Of a stretch of DNA of 64,000 nt, positions 9,093-17,281 are shown in pieces (within the stretch, counting starts at the first letter, position 1; each line of letters starts with the position of its first letter). The position numbers were made by a program, and so were the translations under genes. Origin of the DNA: CAYVFC01 sp964450715 (lineage in GTDB: Bacteria > Myxococcota_A > Polyangia > Polyangiales > JAFGIB01). A model generated the notes under the pieces. The model was not told the origin of the DNA. It made no database searches and was given only the letters and a program-made list of their open reading frames with translations. The stretch spans positions 21,518 through 85,517 of the forward strand of contig CAYVFC010000017.1 in NCBI GenBank assembly GCA_964450715.1. The letters are read 5' to 3'.

Positions 9093-9977
9093 ATGGACGC
9101 CGCGCGAATGATGCGACTCCTCGGGGAAGCGCTGGATACCAGACTGTTCACCGTCTTGGGGAGCAAGGTCACGGTGGGAACCATGGCAGCCGTGGCCGCG
9201 GTCTTGATCTTGACCTGGATCATGGCCCGGATTTCGAGCCGGGCTTTCGAGCGCGTGCTGGCCCATGAAAACCTCAAGGATCCGGGCACGGTGAAGGCCT
9301 TTCAACGACTGGTGCACTTTCTGATCATACTGGTCGGTGTCAGCGTGGCCCTGGAAACGGTTGGCTTCGATCTCACCGCTTTGTTCACCGCGGGCGCGGT
9401 GTTCGCCGTCGGCGTGGGCTTCGCCATGCAAAACGTCGCGCAGAACTTCGTTTCCGGCGTGATCCTCTTGATCGAGCGCTCCATCAAGCCGGGCGACGTT
9501 CTGGAGGTCGAGGAACGCATCGTCAAGGTCGAACGCATGGGAATCCGAGCCACGGTGGCTCGCACGCTCGACGAGGAGGACATCATCATCCCCAACTCGG
9601 TGCTGGTGCAGACGCCGGTAAAAAACTACACCTATTCGGACTCCCTGTACCGGCTGCGCACCTCGGTCGGCGTGGTCTACGCCTCGGACATGAAGCAGGT
9701 GAGAGCGGTGCTGGAACAGACCGCGCTGCAGATGCCCTGGCGGGTGCCGGACAAGCAGCCCCGTATCTTCCTGCTGGGATTCGGAGACTCCTCGGTCGAC
9801 TTCGAGGTGGGCATCTGGATCACCGATCCCTGGCGATCGCGCATTCACAAGTCCGAGCTGAACGAGGCCATTTGGTGGGCGCTCAAGGAAGCGGGCATCA
9901 TCATCGCCTTCCCGCAGCTCGATCTTCACCTGGACCCGCCCGTGACCGAGTCGCTGCGTCTGGTCGCTTCGCGCTAG
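9093..9977 (+). CDS. mscS: Small-conductance mechanosensitive channel, MscS family
   Basis: This inner-membrane channel opens under membrane tension and lets solutes out during osmotic downshock. The ATG at 9093 follows a good AAGGAG site 7 bp upstream. The 294-residue protein is a minimal MscS: TM1 ~25-45, TM2 ~67-88, and the pore helix TM3 ~91-125 rich in Gly and Ala (AGAVFAVGVGFAMQNVAQNF), followed by the beta domain with the conserved GDVLEVEERIVKVERMGIR and IIIPNSVL motifs and the mixed C-terminal domain with FGDSSVDFEV. Length is near E. coli MscS. It is transcribed alone, divergent from the kinase gene. Confidence 0.93.
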   Translation: MDAARMMRLLGEALDTRLFTVLGSKVTVGTMAAVAAVLILTWIMARISSRAFERVLAHENLKDPGTVKAFQRLVHFLIILVGVSVALETVGFDLTALFTAGAVFAVGVGFAMQNVAQNFVSGVILLIERSIKPGDVLEVEERIVKVERMGIRATVARTLDEEDIIIPNSVLVQTPVKNYTYSDSLYRLRTSVGVVYASDMKQVRAVLEQTALQMPWRVPDKQPRIFLLGFGDSSVDFEVGIWITDPWRSRIHKSELNEAIWWALKEAGIIIAFPQLDLHLDPPVTESLRLVASR

Positions 9978-10088
9978 ACCGGCGCCCCCCTGCTTGTCCG
10001 CTGCCCTCGAAACGCCCGCCGGCGCTATCCCAACCAGCTCCTGCGATCGATTCCACAAGAAGGTGACTTTCCCCATCCCTGCCGAAAG

Positions 10089-10592
10089 CTACCGAACCAC
10101 CAGGTCGCTCATCCATTCCACGTCGGGAGGCGTGGCCCGGTCGAGCTCGTCGGCCCACTGCTGGTCGGTCTTGCGCTGGAAGTCGGAGGTGATCTGCTCG
10201 GGATCGTGCGGCGCCCCGGTGCGCTGGTGCTCGGCCATGGCCCCGAGGATCTGGGCGGTCTGCTGCAAGCGGTCGCACCAGCCCGACACGACCAGCAGCT
10301 CGTTCTGCAGCGGCAGGTCGAGATCGATCACCAACTGCTGGCCGCGCTCGGCAAAGCGGGCCAGGGCGGCGAAGAACTCGGTATAGGGCTCCACGTAGGC
10401 GTCCGGGTACTCGCAGACGATGTCCGCGCGCGCCTGCTCGCCGTTGACCGGCGTGTCCGGCGAGCCGAGGCGCGCACGCATGCGCGCCAGCAGGTCCTGG
10501 AGCGCCGGGATCAAAACGCCGAGCTCGAGGTCTCTAAGTAGCGTATCGTACGATCTTCTGCTATTGTTCTCGACGTATTCCGACGTATTCAT
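10089..10592 (-). CDS. Hypothetical alpha-helical protein
   Basis: I do not recognise this 167-residue protein. It has no signal peptide or membrane span and is rich in Leu, Glu, Gln and Asp, with long amphipathic helices, so a small cytoplasmic helical bundle is likely. It contains conserved-looking patches such as SGWCDRLQQTAQILG and a C-terminal QQWADELDRA. ATG 10592 is taken as start. It converges on mscS with a 111-bp gap and diverges from the next lipoprotein gene. Confidence 0.6.
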   Translation of the reverse strand: MNTSEYVENNSRRSYDTLLRDLELGVLIPALQDLLARMRARLGSPDTPVNGEQARADIVCEYPDAYVEPYTEFFAALARFAERGQQLVIDLDLPLQNELLVVSGWCDRLQQTAQILGAMAEHQRTGAPHDPEQITSDFQRKTDQQWADELDRATPPDVEWMSDLVVR

Positions 10593-10738
10593 TCGTGCTC
10601 AGGGTGGAAAACGGAGCGTAGTTGGGGCGGTTGGACGCGGTGCTTCGTCGTTGTAAAGCGGTTTGTTCCGACACTGAAACGGTAGATGCCTCGCCGGGGC
10701 GTCCTGGCCGGAGACGGAGAGGTTGTACCAGTAGGCGG

Positions 10739-12205
10739 ATGGTAGGGATTTCGTCGACGGTGGCGTTCTTTTTGATAGCGCTTTTACCGGCCTGTTTTCT
10801 TATCCACGGCAGACCTGAATCAGACGACGACGGTTCCGGCGGCGAGGTCGATGCCGGCGCCGGGGGCGGGGGCGGGGCGGGCGGTGCCGGCGAAGCTGGC
10901 GCTGGCGGCGTAGACGGCGAAGCCGGTGGCGGCGGTGGCGATGCCGGTGGCGACGGAGGCGAGGGCGGTACGGGTGAACCCGTTGCGACCGGCCAATACC
11001 CCGGACCGTGCACCTACCAGTACGACTCGGATACCGACGGCACGGTCGAAGGACGCAAGACCTACGTTTACGACGCCGACGGCAACCTGCTCAGCGAAGA
11101 AGGTTATACCCCCGATCCCCTTATATCGGGCCAACGGTCTTACTTTCTCTACACCTATACCTATGATGATAACGGCAACAGGGTGACCGAAGAGCGCGAC
11201 AACGACGCCGACGGCGCGGTGGACGAGCGCCATGCCTATGCCTACGATGCCGATGGCAACCTGCTGTCCGATGAATGGGACTATAACGCGAACGGCACGG
11301 CAGATAACGTCAACATATATACTTACGACGCCGACGGCAATATCCTCTCCCGAGAAAACAACTGCGACTTCTACGGCGGAGTGGGCGTTCGCGTCACCTA
11401 CACTTACGATGCCGAGGGAAATCTACTCGAGCTGGAAGTAGACTCGGGCTGTGACGGCGTATCGGAGGGACCCATAGTTTATTTTACCTACGACGATTCG
11501 GGCAATGTGTTGACCGAGGAAACGGATCTCGACGGCGACGGTACGGAGGATATTCGCTTGACCTACACCTACGACGGAAACCGGCATACCGTAATCCGGG
11601 AACTGGACGTCGATGGCGACGGTATAATCGACCTGCTCGGGCGCACGGTCTACACCTACGACGCCGATGGCAATCTGATAAGACAGCAGTCGGATAGCGA
11701 CGACCCGAGAATGGCCGGCATGTACTGGACCTTCATGTCCCAGAAGTGTAGTCAAATCTACTTCGAACACGGCGTCGTACCGTCCGGCGAGTGCGATCAT
11801 TTCGTCGCCTATTTCTTCGACGTCCACTTCATCGAAGTCTCACCGGAAATGCTAGTACTCCCTTACGGGTACGGTCTCTTCCCGTACGGGACCTTCTTCC
11901 CGAATGAAATCCTCATGTTCGGGACCTGCAGTCAAACCTTCGACAGAAACGGCAACATGCTGACCCGCGAGTGCGATTATGACGACGACGGCACGGTGGA
12001 CGAGCGCCATGCCAATACCTACGACGACAACGGCAGGATCTTTCGCGCCACCCTTCGATACCCCGTCGATGAAACATCGACAGTTACGATCGTCCGTCTC
12101 AGCGCCTACGACGCGGACGGCAACATACTGACCCAGGAGTGGGACGCGGACGGCGACGGCAAGTTGGACGTGATCGCCACCTACTCCTACGACTGCTGGG
12201 AGTAG
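10739..12205 (+). CDS. Lipoprotein with YD-like and Asp-rich calcium-type repeats
   Basis: ATG 10739 gives a signal peptide ending in an LLPAC lipobox, then an acidic Gly-rich linker. From ~residue 95 to the end the protein is built of repeats that mix two known themes: a YD/RHS-like strand pair (YTYDADGNLLSEE and variants) followed by an Asp-rich loop of DxDxDG type (DNDADGAVDERH, DLDGDGTEDIR, DVDGDGIIDL), the latter like calcium-binding loops. About nine units can be seen, with an interruption at ~330-400 where two units are degenerate and hold Cys and aromatic residues. It is a surface or periplasmic protein; the loops probably bind calcium. No toxin domain or autoprotease region of true RHS proteins is present. 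Function unknown. Confidence 0.8.
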   Translation: MVGISSTVAFFLIALLPACFLIHGRPESDDDGSGGEVDAGAGGGGGAGGAGEAGAGGVDGEAGGGGGDAGGDGGEGGTGEPVATGQYPGPCTYQYDSDTDGTVEGRKTYVYDADGNLLSEEGYTPDPLISGQRSYFLYTYTYDDNGNRVTEERDNDADGAVDERHAYAYDADGNLLSDEWDYNANGTADNVNIYTYDADGNILSRENNCDFYGGVGVRVTYTYDAEGNLLELEVDSGCDGVSEGPIVYFTYDDSGNVLTEETDLDGDGTEDIRLTYTYDGNRHTVIRELDVDGDGIIDLLGRTVYTYDADGNLIRQQSDSDDPRMAGMYWTFMSQKCSQIYFEHGVVPSGECDHFVAYFFDVHFIEVSPEMLVLPYGYGLFPYGTFFPNEILMFGTCSQTFDRNGNMLTRECDYDDDGTVDERHANTYDDNGRIFRATLRYPVDETSTVTIVRLSAYDADGNILTQEWDADGDGKLDVIATYSYDCWE

Positions 12206-12593
12206 ATCCGGTACGCCGTAATACCCGGGATAACGGATAGTCGCCATCTATTGCTGACTTTCTCTTCTACCAAAGGATCGCGACCGTATTGGAGGCGTCC
12301 CCGAGCTTCGCTGTCGTTGTCATCTCGACCGGAGGGAGAGATCTCCATTTGAAGGAGTTTTCTCCCTCCGGTCGAGATGACATGGAAGCGGCGGAAAACC
12401 ACGAGACGTTCCATGTCTCCTATTTGCCGAAGAGAAAGTCAGTAAGCCTTTAGCCTTTCGGGAAATAAGGATTTAGGCGAAATCGTAGTAAAGAGCACGC
12501 GTCGAGTTGTAACCAATTTACACCGTGCTCGCGCCATGCCAAAAGCGCCGGTCACCGGTTGATAGCTCAACCTCATACTTGTATGTCACTTGT
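12206..12593. other. Intergenic region with palindromic element and antitoxin promoter
   Basis: No gene is seen. The region holds the imperfect palindrome at 12251-12445 described separately, and then the leader of the toxin-antitoxin operon with its operator-like site at 12574-12599. Confidence 0.6.
12251..12445. mobile_element. MITE/REP-like palindromic element
   Basis: The ends 12251-12266 and 12430-12445 are inverted repeats matching at 15 of 16 positions. The centre has a perfect 22-bp inverted repeat (12318-12339 and 12361-12382) around a 21-nt loop, with the arm TGTCATCTCGACCGGAGGGA. The stretches between are also partly complementary, so the whole 195 bp can fold into one long hairpin. 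It encodes nothing. No clear target duplication was found. Such elements are spread by transposases encoded elsewhere. Confidence 0.6.
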
Positions 12594-12599
12594 ATGTCA
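12574..12599 (+). promoter_or_regulatory. Operator-like repeats at the antitoxin start
   Basis: A perfect CATAC-TT-GTATG palindrome (12574-12585) overlaps two adjacent 11-bp direct repeats CTTGTATGTCA (12578-12588 and 12589-12599). The second repeat covers the start codon at 12594. This is where a ribbon-helix-helix antitoxin would be expected to bind and repress its own operon. Confidence 0.45.
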
Positions 12600-12821
12600 T
12601 CGAAGCGAGCGACGACGATCCGGCTAGATCCGGAGGACTTCGAGGCCCTGGAACGGGCACGGAAGCACGGCATCTCCAGCTCGGAGCTGATCCGCAGGGG
12701 GCTTCGCATCGTTGCCGCGCGCTACTACAAGAACCGCCGCCCCCCTTCGACCGGCCTGTTCGTTTCCACCGACGGCAAGCTCGGGGAAGAGAGCGAGTTG
12801 TTCCGGGACCTCGACGAGTGA
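12594..12821 (+). CDS. Ribbon-helix-helix antitoxin, VapB-like
   Basis: This 75-residue protein begins with an RHH DNA-binding unit: the strand RATTIRLDPEDFEALERA, then a turn and helix ISSSELIRRGLRIVAARYY. The C-terminal ~30 residues, with GKLGEESELFRDLDE, would be the toxin-neutralising tail. It overlaps the PIN-domain toxin gene by 4 bp (GTGA), so the two are co-translated. Upstream in-frame codons exist but the conserved strand begins right after ATG 12594. Autoregulation is likely through the repeats at 12574-12599. Confidence 0.8.
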   Translation: MSSKRATTIRLDPEDFEALERARKHGISSSELIRRGLRIVAARYYKNRRPPSTGLFVSTDGKLGEESELFRDLDE

Positions 12822-13255
12822 CCGGGGCCCTGATCGCCGACACCGGCGGTCTGTTGCGCGCGCTGGCGTGTCGTCCCGACCAAAAGCCCACCTGGCCCGA
12901 CTACGAGGCGTCGCTGAAAAGGGCCAGCGCGGTCATAGTTCCCTCCCTGGTATTGGCCGAGGTCGATTACTTCTTGCGGGACAACCGCCAGGCCATGCGC
13001 ACGCTGGTCGCCGAGATCCTGGATCCGGCCACGACCTACGAGTACGAGCTCGCCGGGCCGGCCGATCTCGTGCGTGCGCTGTACATAGACGCCCGTTTCC
13101 GCCAGCTCGGGCTCGGGCTCGGGCTGGTGGACGGCCTGGTCGCCCCCATAGCCGAGCGCAGAGGCGTCTACCGGATCCTCACCAGCGACCGACGGGACTT
13201 CGGCGTGGTTCGGGTCGGTCGCGGATTCACGCGAGCGCTCACCCTCGTACCCTGA
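12818..13255 (+). CDS. PIN-domain RNase toxin, VapC-like
   Basis: The GTG at 12818 overlaps the antitoxin stop. The 145-residue product is a PIN domain, a Mg2+-dependent RNase that cuts tRNA or rRNA in known VapC toxins. The acidic active-site residues are in the expected places: Asp in IADTGGLL near the N-terminus, Glu in LAEVDYFL, Asp in LGLVDGLVAPIAE and Asp in ILTSDRRDF. The length is normal for the family. It pairs with the RHH protein upstream as a type II toxin-antitoxin system. The actual RNA target cannot be told from sequence. Confidence 0.85.
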   Translation: MTGALIADTGGLLRALACRPDQKPTWPDYEASLKRASAVIVPSLVLAEVDYFLRDNRQAMRTLVAEILDPATTYEYELAGPADLVRALYIDARFRQLGLGLGLVDGLVAPIAERRGVYRILTSDRRDFGVVRVGRGFTRALTLVP

Positions 13256-13365
13256 AGCGCCGGAACTGACGCGCCTCAGGGATGCAGGAGCGGCCTGCGC
13301 ATCTCTTCCCGCAACGGTACCAACCGTAGGGAATCCATAGGCCGATAATATCGCCATAAAAGAAG

Positions 13366-13387
13366 GGGGGGAGAGAAAGCTCCCCCC
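13366..13387. terminator. GC-rich hairpin between vapC and the GH62 gene
   Basis: Arms 13366-13373 (GGGGGGAG) and 13380-13387 (CTCCCCCC) pair perfectly around a 6-nt loop. No T-run follows, so it may be a weak or Rho-assisted terminator for the toxin operon or an RNA structure in the GH62 leader. Confidence 0.35.
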
Positions 13388-13470
13388 TGTATGCGAAAAT
13401 TCCGAACAGCGGGGGAAAAATTGGACGCCTGTTGCGAGGCGAGCGGGCGTGCCATCAGTGGGTTAGAGAG

Positions 13471-14883
13471 ATGAAAAAGTCGACCGATCGCCACTTCGAA
13501 ACCGGACTCGCCGCTGCGGTGAACGCGTCGCGCGCCCTTGGCTGGATCGCGCTATCGGCGCTCATCGTCGCGGTGCTGCCAGGCTGCGAGGACAGCCAGA
13601 ATGGGCAACCGGCAAACGGGGGTCCCGCCGGTAACGCGGCCGTCGGGGGCGGTTCGGGCACGGGCGTCGGCGGGGCATCTGCAATGGGACCCTATACTGC
13701 GGGCGGTAGCGGCGCTGGCGGCACCATCAACACGGGTGGAGCGGGCGGCGGGGCGGAAGCCGGGGCGGGCGCCGGTGGAGCGGGCACCTCAGGGGGAGGC
13801 GTCAGCGGTACGGCGGGCACGGATATCTTTGACGGCGCAGCCCCCGACGACGGCGGCGGAGGCTTCAGCGGCGGCACCGGGGACACCGGGGGAACCGGCG
13901 GTACGGGCGGAGCGGCCGGTGCGGCCGGTGGCGCGGGCGCGGGCGGGAACGGTGGGACCGAGGTCTGCGACCTGCCTTCCTCCTTCAGCTGGAGCTCCAC
14001 CGGGCCCCTCATCACTCCCAAGCCCCCCGCGGGCCACGACTTCGTGTCGATCAAGGACCCCACCATCGTGTTCTATGACGGCAAGTACCATCTCTTCGCC
14101 ACCGCCTTCGACGCGGCCCTGGCATCAAGGGGGTGGAAGTCCGTCTACCTGAGCTTCACCGATCTCTCCGGCGCGGACGCGGCCCCACAGAGCTACATGG
14201 GCGACTGGGCTACCGGCAACACGGTGGCTCCTCAGGTCTTCTACTTCCGCCCCCACGACAAGTGGTACCTCATCTTCCAGTGGAACGCGCGGTACTCGAC
14301 CAACGATGATATCAACAATCCCAACGGCTGGAGCGCGCCCGCGCAACTGCTCAGCGGCGAGCCGAACGGCGCGCTCGACTTCTGGGTGATCTGCGACGAC
14401 GCCACCTGTTACCTGTTCTTTTCGGCGGACGACGGGAACCTCTACCTGTCCAAAACCGCGATCGGGAATTTCCCCGCGTTCAGCGGCTACGAGATCATCA
14501 TGTCGGACACCAGGGCGCGCCTTTTCGAGGCATGCAACGTCTACAAGGTCGAGGGGATGAACAAATACCTCCTCCTCGTCGAGGCCTACGGACCGCGTTA
14601 CTTCCGCTCCTGGACCGCCTCCACCCTCGACGGACCCTGGACTGCGCTGGCCGACGAGCAATCAAACCCCTTCGCCGGCGAGGCAAACGTCACCTTCGAA
14701 GGCGCCGACTGGACAAACGACATCAGCCACGGCGAGATGATTCGCGCGGGCTACGACGAGACGATGACCGTCAATGCCTGCTACTTGCAGTTTCTATACC
14801 AGGGCGTCGATCCGAACGCCTCGGTAAGCGAATACGGCTTGCTACCCTATCGGCTCGGCCTGCTGACGGCGAATTATCCGTGA
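13471..14883 (+). CDS. GH62 alpha-L-arabinofuranosidase lipoprotein
   Basis: This secreted enzyme should remove arabinose side chains from arabinoxylan. ATG 13471 gives a lipoprotein signal with lipobox VLPGC (Cys39). A Gly/Ala/Thr linker (~45-165) leads to a catalytic domain at ~168-470 with the GH62 hallmarks: SFSWSSTGPLI at the start, SIKDPTIVFYDGKYHLFA with the catalytic base candidate Asp196, VAPQVFYFRPHDKWYLIFQW, RLFEACNVYK with the acid candidate Glu353, and YGPRYFRSWTASTLDGPW near the end. The linker is almost identical in DNA to that of the next gene. It is the first gene of a three-gene unit: the GH10 gene starts 17 bp after it. It probably acts together with that xylanase at the cell surface. 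Confidence 0.92.
   Translation: MKKSTDRHFETGLAAAVNASRALGWIALSALIVAVLPGCEDSQNGQPANGGPAGNAAVGGGSGTGVGGASAMGPYTAGGSGAGGTINTGGAGGGAEAGAGAGGAGTSGGGVSGTAGTDIFDGAAPDDGGGGFSGGTGDTGGTGGTGGAAGAAGGAGAGGNGGTEVCDLPSSFSWSSTGPLITPKPPAGHDFVSIKDPTIVFYDGKYHLFATAFDAALASRGWKSVYLSFTDLSGADAAPQSYMGDWATGNTVAPQVFYFRPHDKWYLIFQWNARYSTNDDINNPNGWSAPAQLLSGEPNGALDFWVICDDATCYLFFSADDGNLYLSKTAIGNFPAFSGYEIIMSDTRARLFEACNVYKVEGMNKYLLLVEAYGPRYFRSWTASTLDGPWTALADEQSNPFAGEANVTFEGADWTNDISHGEMIRAGYDETMTVNACYLQFLYQGVDPNASVSEYGLLPYRLGLLTANYP
13765..13928 (+). repeat. Duplicated linker segment, copy 1
   Basis: This 164-bp part of the GH62 linker matches 15201-15364 in the GH10 gene at 161 positions (differences at 13800, 13867 and 13876). 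It encodes SGTAGTDIFDGAAPDDGGGG and flanking Gly-rich residues, in the same frame as in the other gene. Confidence 0.9.
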
Positions 14884-14900
14884 TGGGAGGTATCCGGTAT

Positions 14901-16280
14901 ATGAAACAACAACGGCCATTTCACCCCGGAAAATCGGCGCCGAGCCAGGGACGATTGTCTTCGAGTCGCCCCGGCATCCTCGGGCTGACTCTGTTGACAT
15001 CTTGTATCCTGGCCGTTTTTGCGGGGTGCACCGAAAACGTGAACAACCCGGCGAATACCCCCGGGGGTACGGGCGCCGTGGGCGCGTCGGGAAGCGGAGG
15101 CTTGTATACCGGCGGCACCGGTGCCAGCGGAACCTGGGCCGCGAGCGGCGCGGGCGGCACCATCGACACCGGCGGAGCCGGGACCGGAGCGGGAAGCGCG
15201 GCGGGCGCCGGTGGAGCGGGCACCTCAGGGGGAGGAGTCAGCGGTACGGCGGGCACGGATATCTTTGACGGCGCAGCCCCCGACGACGGCGGCGGAGGCT
15301 TCAACGGCGGCGCCGGGGACACCGGGGGAACCGGCGGTACGGGCGGAGCGGCCGGTGCGGCCGGAGCCGGTGACGCGGGCGCGGGCGGTACGGGCGGGCA
15401 GGCGCTGTGGAAGTTCGTCGGCAACATTACCACCGGCTGGGACCACCGGGTCGACACCGACGGCAGGACCTTTTCGACCTACTGGGATCAGATCACCCCC
15501 GAAAACGCGGGCAAATGGGGGTCGGTGCAGCCGACGGCGAATAGCGGTTTCAACTGGGCGGCGCTGGATGCCATCTACGACTACGCCCAAAGGACCGGCA
15601 TCATTTTCAAGGAGCACACCTTCGTCTGGGGCCCGCAACAGCCGAGCGGAACGCTCACCGAGATGCAGGTGAGGACCTGGATGGAGCAGTTCTGCACTCG
15701 CTACCCCAACACGGCCCTGATCGACGTGGTGAACGAGCCGCCGCCGCACACCGAGCCGGACTACGTCAACGCCATCGGCGGCGGCACCGATACCAGCTGG
15801 CAGTGGATCATCAACGCCTTCAACTGGGCCCGCGAGTACTGCCCGAACGCCATCCTCATCCTCAACGACTACAACAACATCGAGTGGCCCGACCAGAACC
15901 AGCACTTCATCGACATAGCGAACGCCATCAAGGCGGCAGGCGCGCCCATCGATGCCGTCGGCGCCCAGGCTCATGGGCTGAGCGAGATGGTCTCGACCCA
16001 GACCATGAAGGAGCTGCTCACCAAGCTCCATAACGACACGGGACTTCCCGTCTACATCACCGAGTACGACATCGATTTGTCGAACGACCAGGCTCAGCTC
16101 GACAAGTACCAGCAGCACATCCCCTTCTTTCTGGATACCGAATGGATACACGGCATCACGCTCTGGGGCTGGATCCACGGCCAGACCTGGGTACCGGACA
16201 GCGGCATCATCCGGGCGGACGGAACCCCGCGGCCCGCGATGACCTGGTTGATGGAAACGCTGGGGCGACCGGCGCCGTGA
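14901..16280 (+). CDS. GH10 endo-1,4-beta-xylanase lipoprotein
   Basis: This enzyme cuts the xylan backbone. ATG 14901 follows a GGGAGG site at 14885-14890; the ATG at 14883, which overlaps the previous stop, would only add six residues. The signal peptide has an FAGC lipobox and is followed by a Gly-rich linker. The catalytic domain (~170-455) shows GH10 motifs: WDQITPENAGKWGSVQP, FKEHTFVWGPQQP, the acid/base Glu279 in DVVNEPP and the nucleophile Glu388 in VYITEYDID, with the late ITLWGWIHGQTW. All catalytic residues are intact. No carbohydrate-binding module is seen. It lies between the GH62 gene and a lipoprotein gene that overlaps its stop codon by 4 bp, so the three form one operon. Confidence 0.94.
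   Translation: MKQQRPFHPGKSAPSQGRLSSSRPGILGLTLLTSCILAVFAGCTENVNNPANTPGGTGAVGASGSGGLYTGGTGASGTWAASGAGGTIDTGGAGTGAGSAAGAGGAGTSGGGVSGTAGTDIFDGAAPDDGGGGFNGGAGDTGGTGGTGGAAGAAGAGDAGAGGTGGQALWKFVGNITTGWDHRVDTDGRTFSTYWDQITPENAGKWGSVQPTANSGFNWAALDAIYDYAQRTGIIFKEHTFVWGPQQPSGTLTEMQVRTWMEQFCTRYPNTALIDVVNEPPPHTEPDYVNAIGGGTDTSWQWIINAFNWAREYCPNAILILNDYNNIEWPDQNQHFIDIANAIKAAGAPIDAVGAQAHGLSEMVSTQTMKELLTKLHNDTGLPVYITEYDIDLSNDQAQLDKYQQHIPFFLDTEWIHGITLWGWIHGQTWVPDSGIIRADGTPRPAMTWLMETLGRPAP
15201..15364 (+). repeat. Duplicated linker segment, copy 2
   Basis: This is the GH10 copy of the linker repeat at 13765-13928, with three mismatches in 164 bp and no indel. Flanking linker sequence is much less alike, so the match reflects a recent copying event limited to this segment. 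Confidence 0.9.
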
Positions 16281-17281
16281 ACAGGCACCGGCAAATCACC
16301 CCGCTTTTTGCGCTGCTCGCGACCGCCCTCTCTTGCAGCCGCCTGCCCGAGCGGCCGGCAGCGCCGGCAACCGCCCGGCCCGTTGGCAAACCGGCCATGG
16401 TCGGAGCACCGGCAACGCAGGAAAACCTGGAGCCGACGCCGGCACCGACCACGCTGCTCACCGCTCGCGGCTCGGCCTACGCGGCCACGCTCGCCGTCGA
16501 TGACCAGGGCATCTACCTCTTGACGGGCAACGCGGCTTTTCGGCTGGCGCCCGGTCGCGCCGCCGAGCGATGGGAGCTGCAGCTGGGGATCTCACCCGCC
16601 CTGATGGGTGACCACTTCCTGTACTGGTCCGGCGGAGCCTTCCGCCGGGCTCACAAGCGCGGCGCCGAGCCCTCGCTGCTCGCCGCCGCTGCCCACCAAC
16701 CGCAGCGCGTGGCGGCGTCCGGGGATCGCTTCGTTTGGCTCGACCAGGCGGACAGCGGTCGTTTCACCATCCAGACCCTGGCGCGCGGGTCGGGCGCCCG
16801 CGTTCTGCTCGCCCCCGACGGCTACGTTGCCGCACTGGCGATGGGCGAACAGCTCGTCTACTTCGCGGAACAGAGATCGGGCAGAGGCTGGCGGCTGGGC
16901 GCGGTTCCGCTTTCCGGCGGCGCACCGCGGTATACATCAATGAAAAGGGGCCGCACCCCCGCTATGCTCGCTGTCGCCGGCGACCTGTTCTACTACGACG
17001 GCCCGAGCCTGACGGTCCGGAAGGTAACGCCGGACCTGGAAGGCGAGGAAGTGTTGGCGCGAGACGTGATCTGCTCGCCCCTGGCCGTTGCCGAGCACCT
17101 GTACTGCGCTCAACCTAACGGCCTGCTCGAGATCGGGCTCGACGGTGCGGTACGGCGGGTGGTTCCACTCCGGCGGAAGGGCACGATCACTGCCATCGCC
17201 GCCACCGCCACCCGGCTGGCCTGGCTGATGGACGTGGGGCGGGACGCGCTTGTCGTGCAGACGATTGCGCTTCAGCGGTAA
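16277..17281 (+). CDS. Lipoprotein, beta-propeller-like
   Basis: The GTG at 16277 overlaps the xylanase stop (GTGA). The product has 334 residues with a lipoprotein signal (LLATALSC lipobox), a Pro/Ala linker and then a repeat pattern of about 45 residues with motifs such as GIYLLTGNAAF, FVWLDQADSGR, LVYFAEQRSG, LFYYDGPSL and HLYCAQPNG. These look like propeller blades of the kind common in myxobacterial surface lipoproteins. No catalytic residues are recognised. Its place in the operon with GH62 and GH10 suggests a role in binding xylan fragments or in organising the enzymes, but that is inference. Its 3' end overlaps the convergent GH30 gene by 10 bp. Confidence 0.75.
   Translation: MNRHRQITPLFALLATALSCSRLPERPAAPATARPVGKPAMVGAPATQENLEPTPAPTTLLTARGSAYAATLAVDDQGIYLLTGNAAFRLAPGRAAERWELQLGISPALMGDHFLYWSGGAFRRAHKRGAEPSLLAAAAHQPQRVAASGDRFVWLDQADSGRFTIQTLARGSGARVLLAPDGYVAALAMGEQLVYFAEQRSGRGWRLGAVPLSGGAPRYTSMKRGRTPAMLAVAGDLFYYDGPSLTVRKVTPDLEGEEVLARDVICSPLAVAEHLYCAQPNGLLEIGLDGAVRRVVPLRRKGTITAIAATATRLAWLMDVGRDALVVQTIALQR

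Noticed and set aside
13256..13470. Possible c-di-GMP or other riboswitch in the GH62 leader
   Set aside because: There is a GC-rich hairpin at 13366-13387, but I could not find the conserved core of GEMM-type or other known riboswitches.
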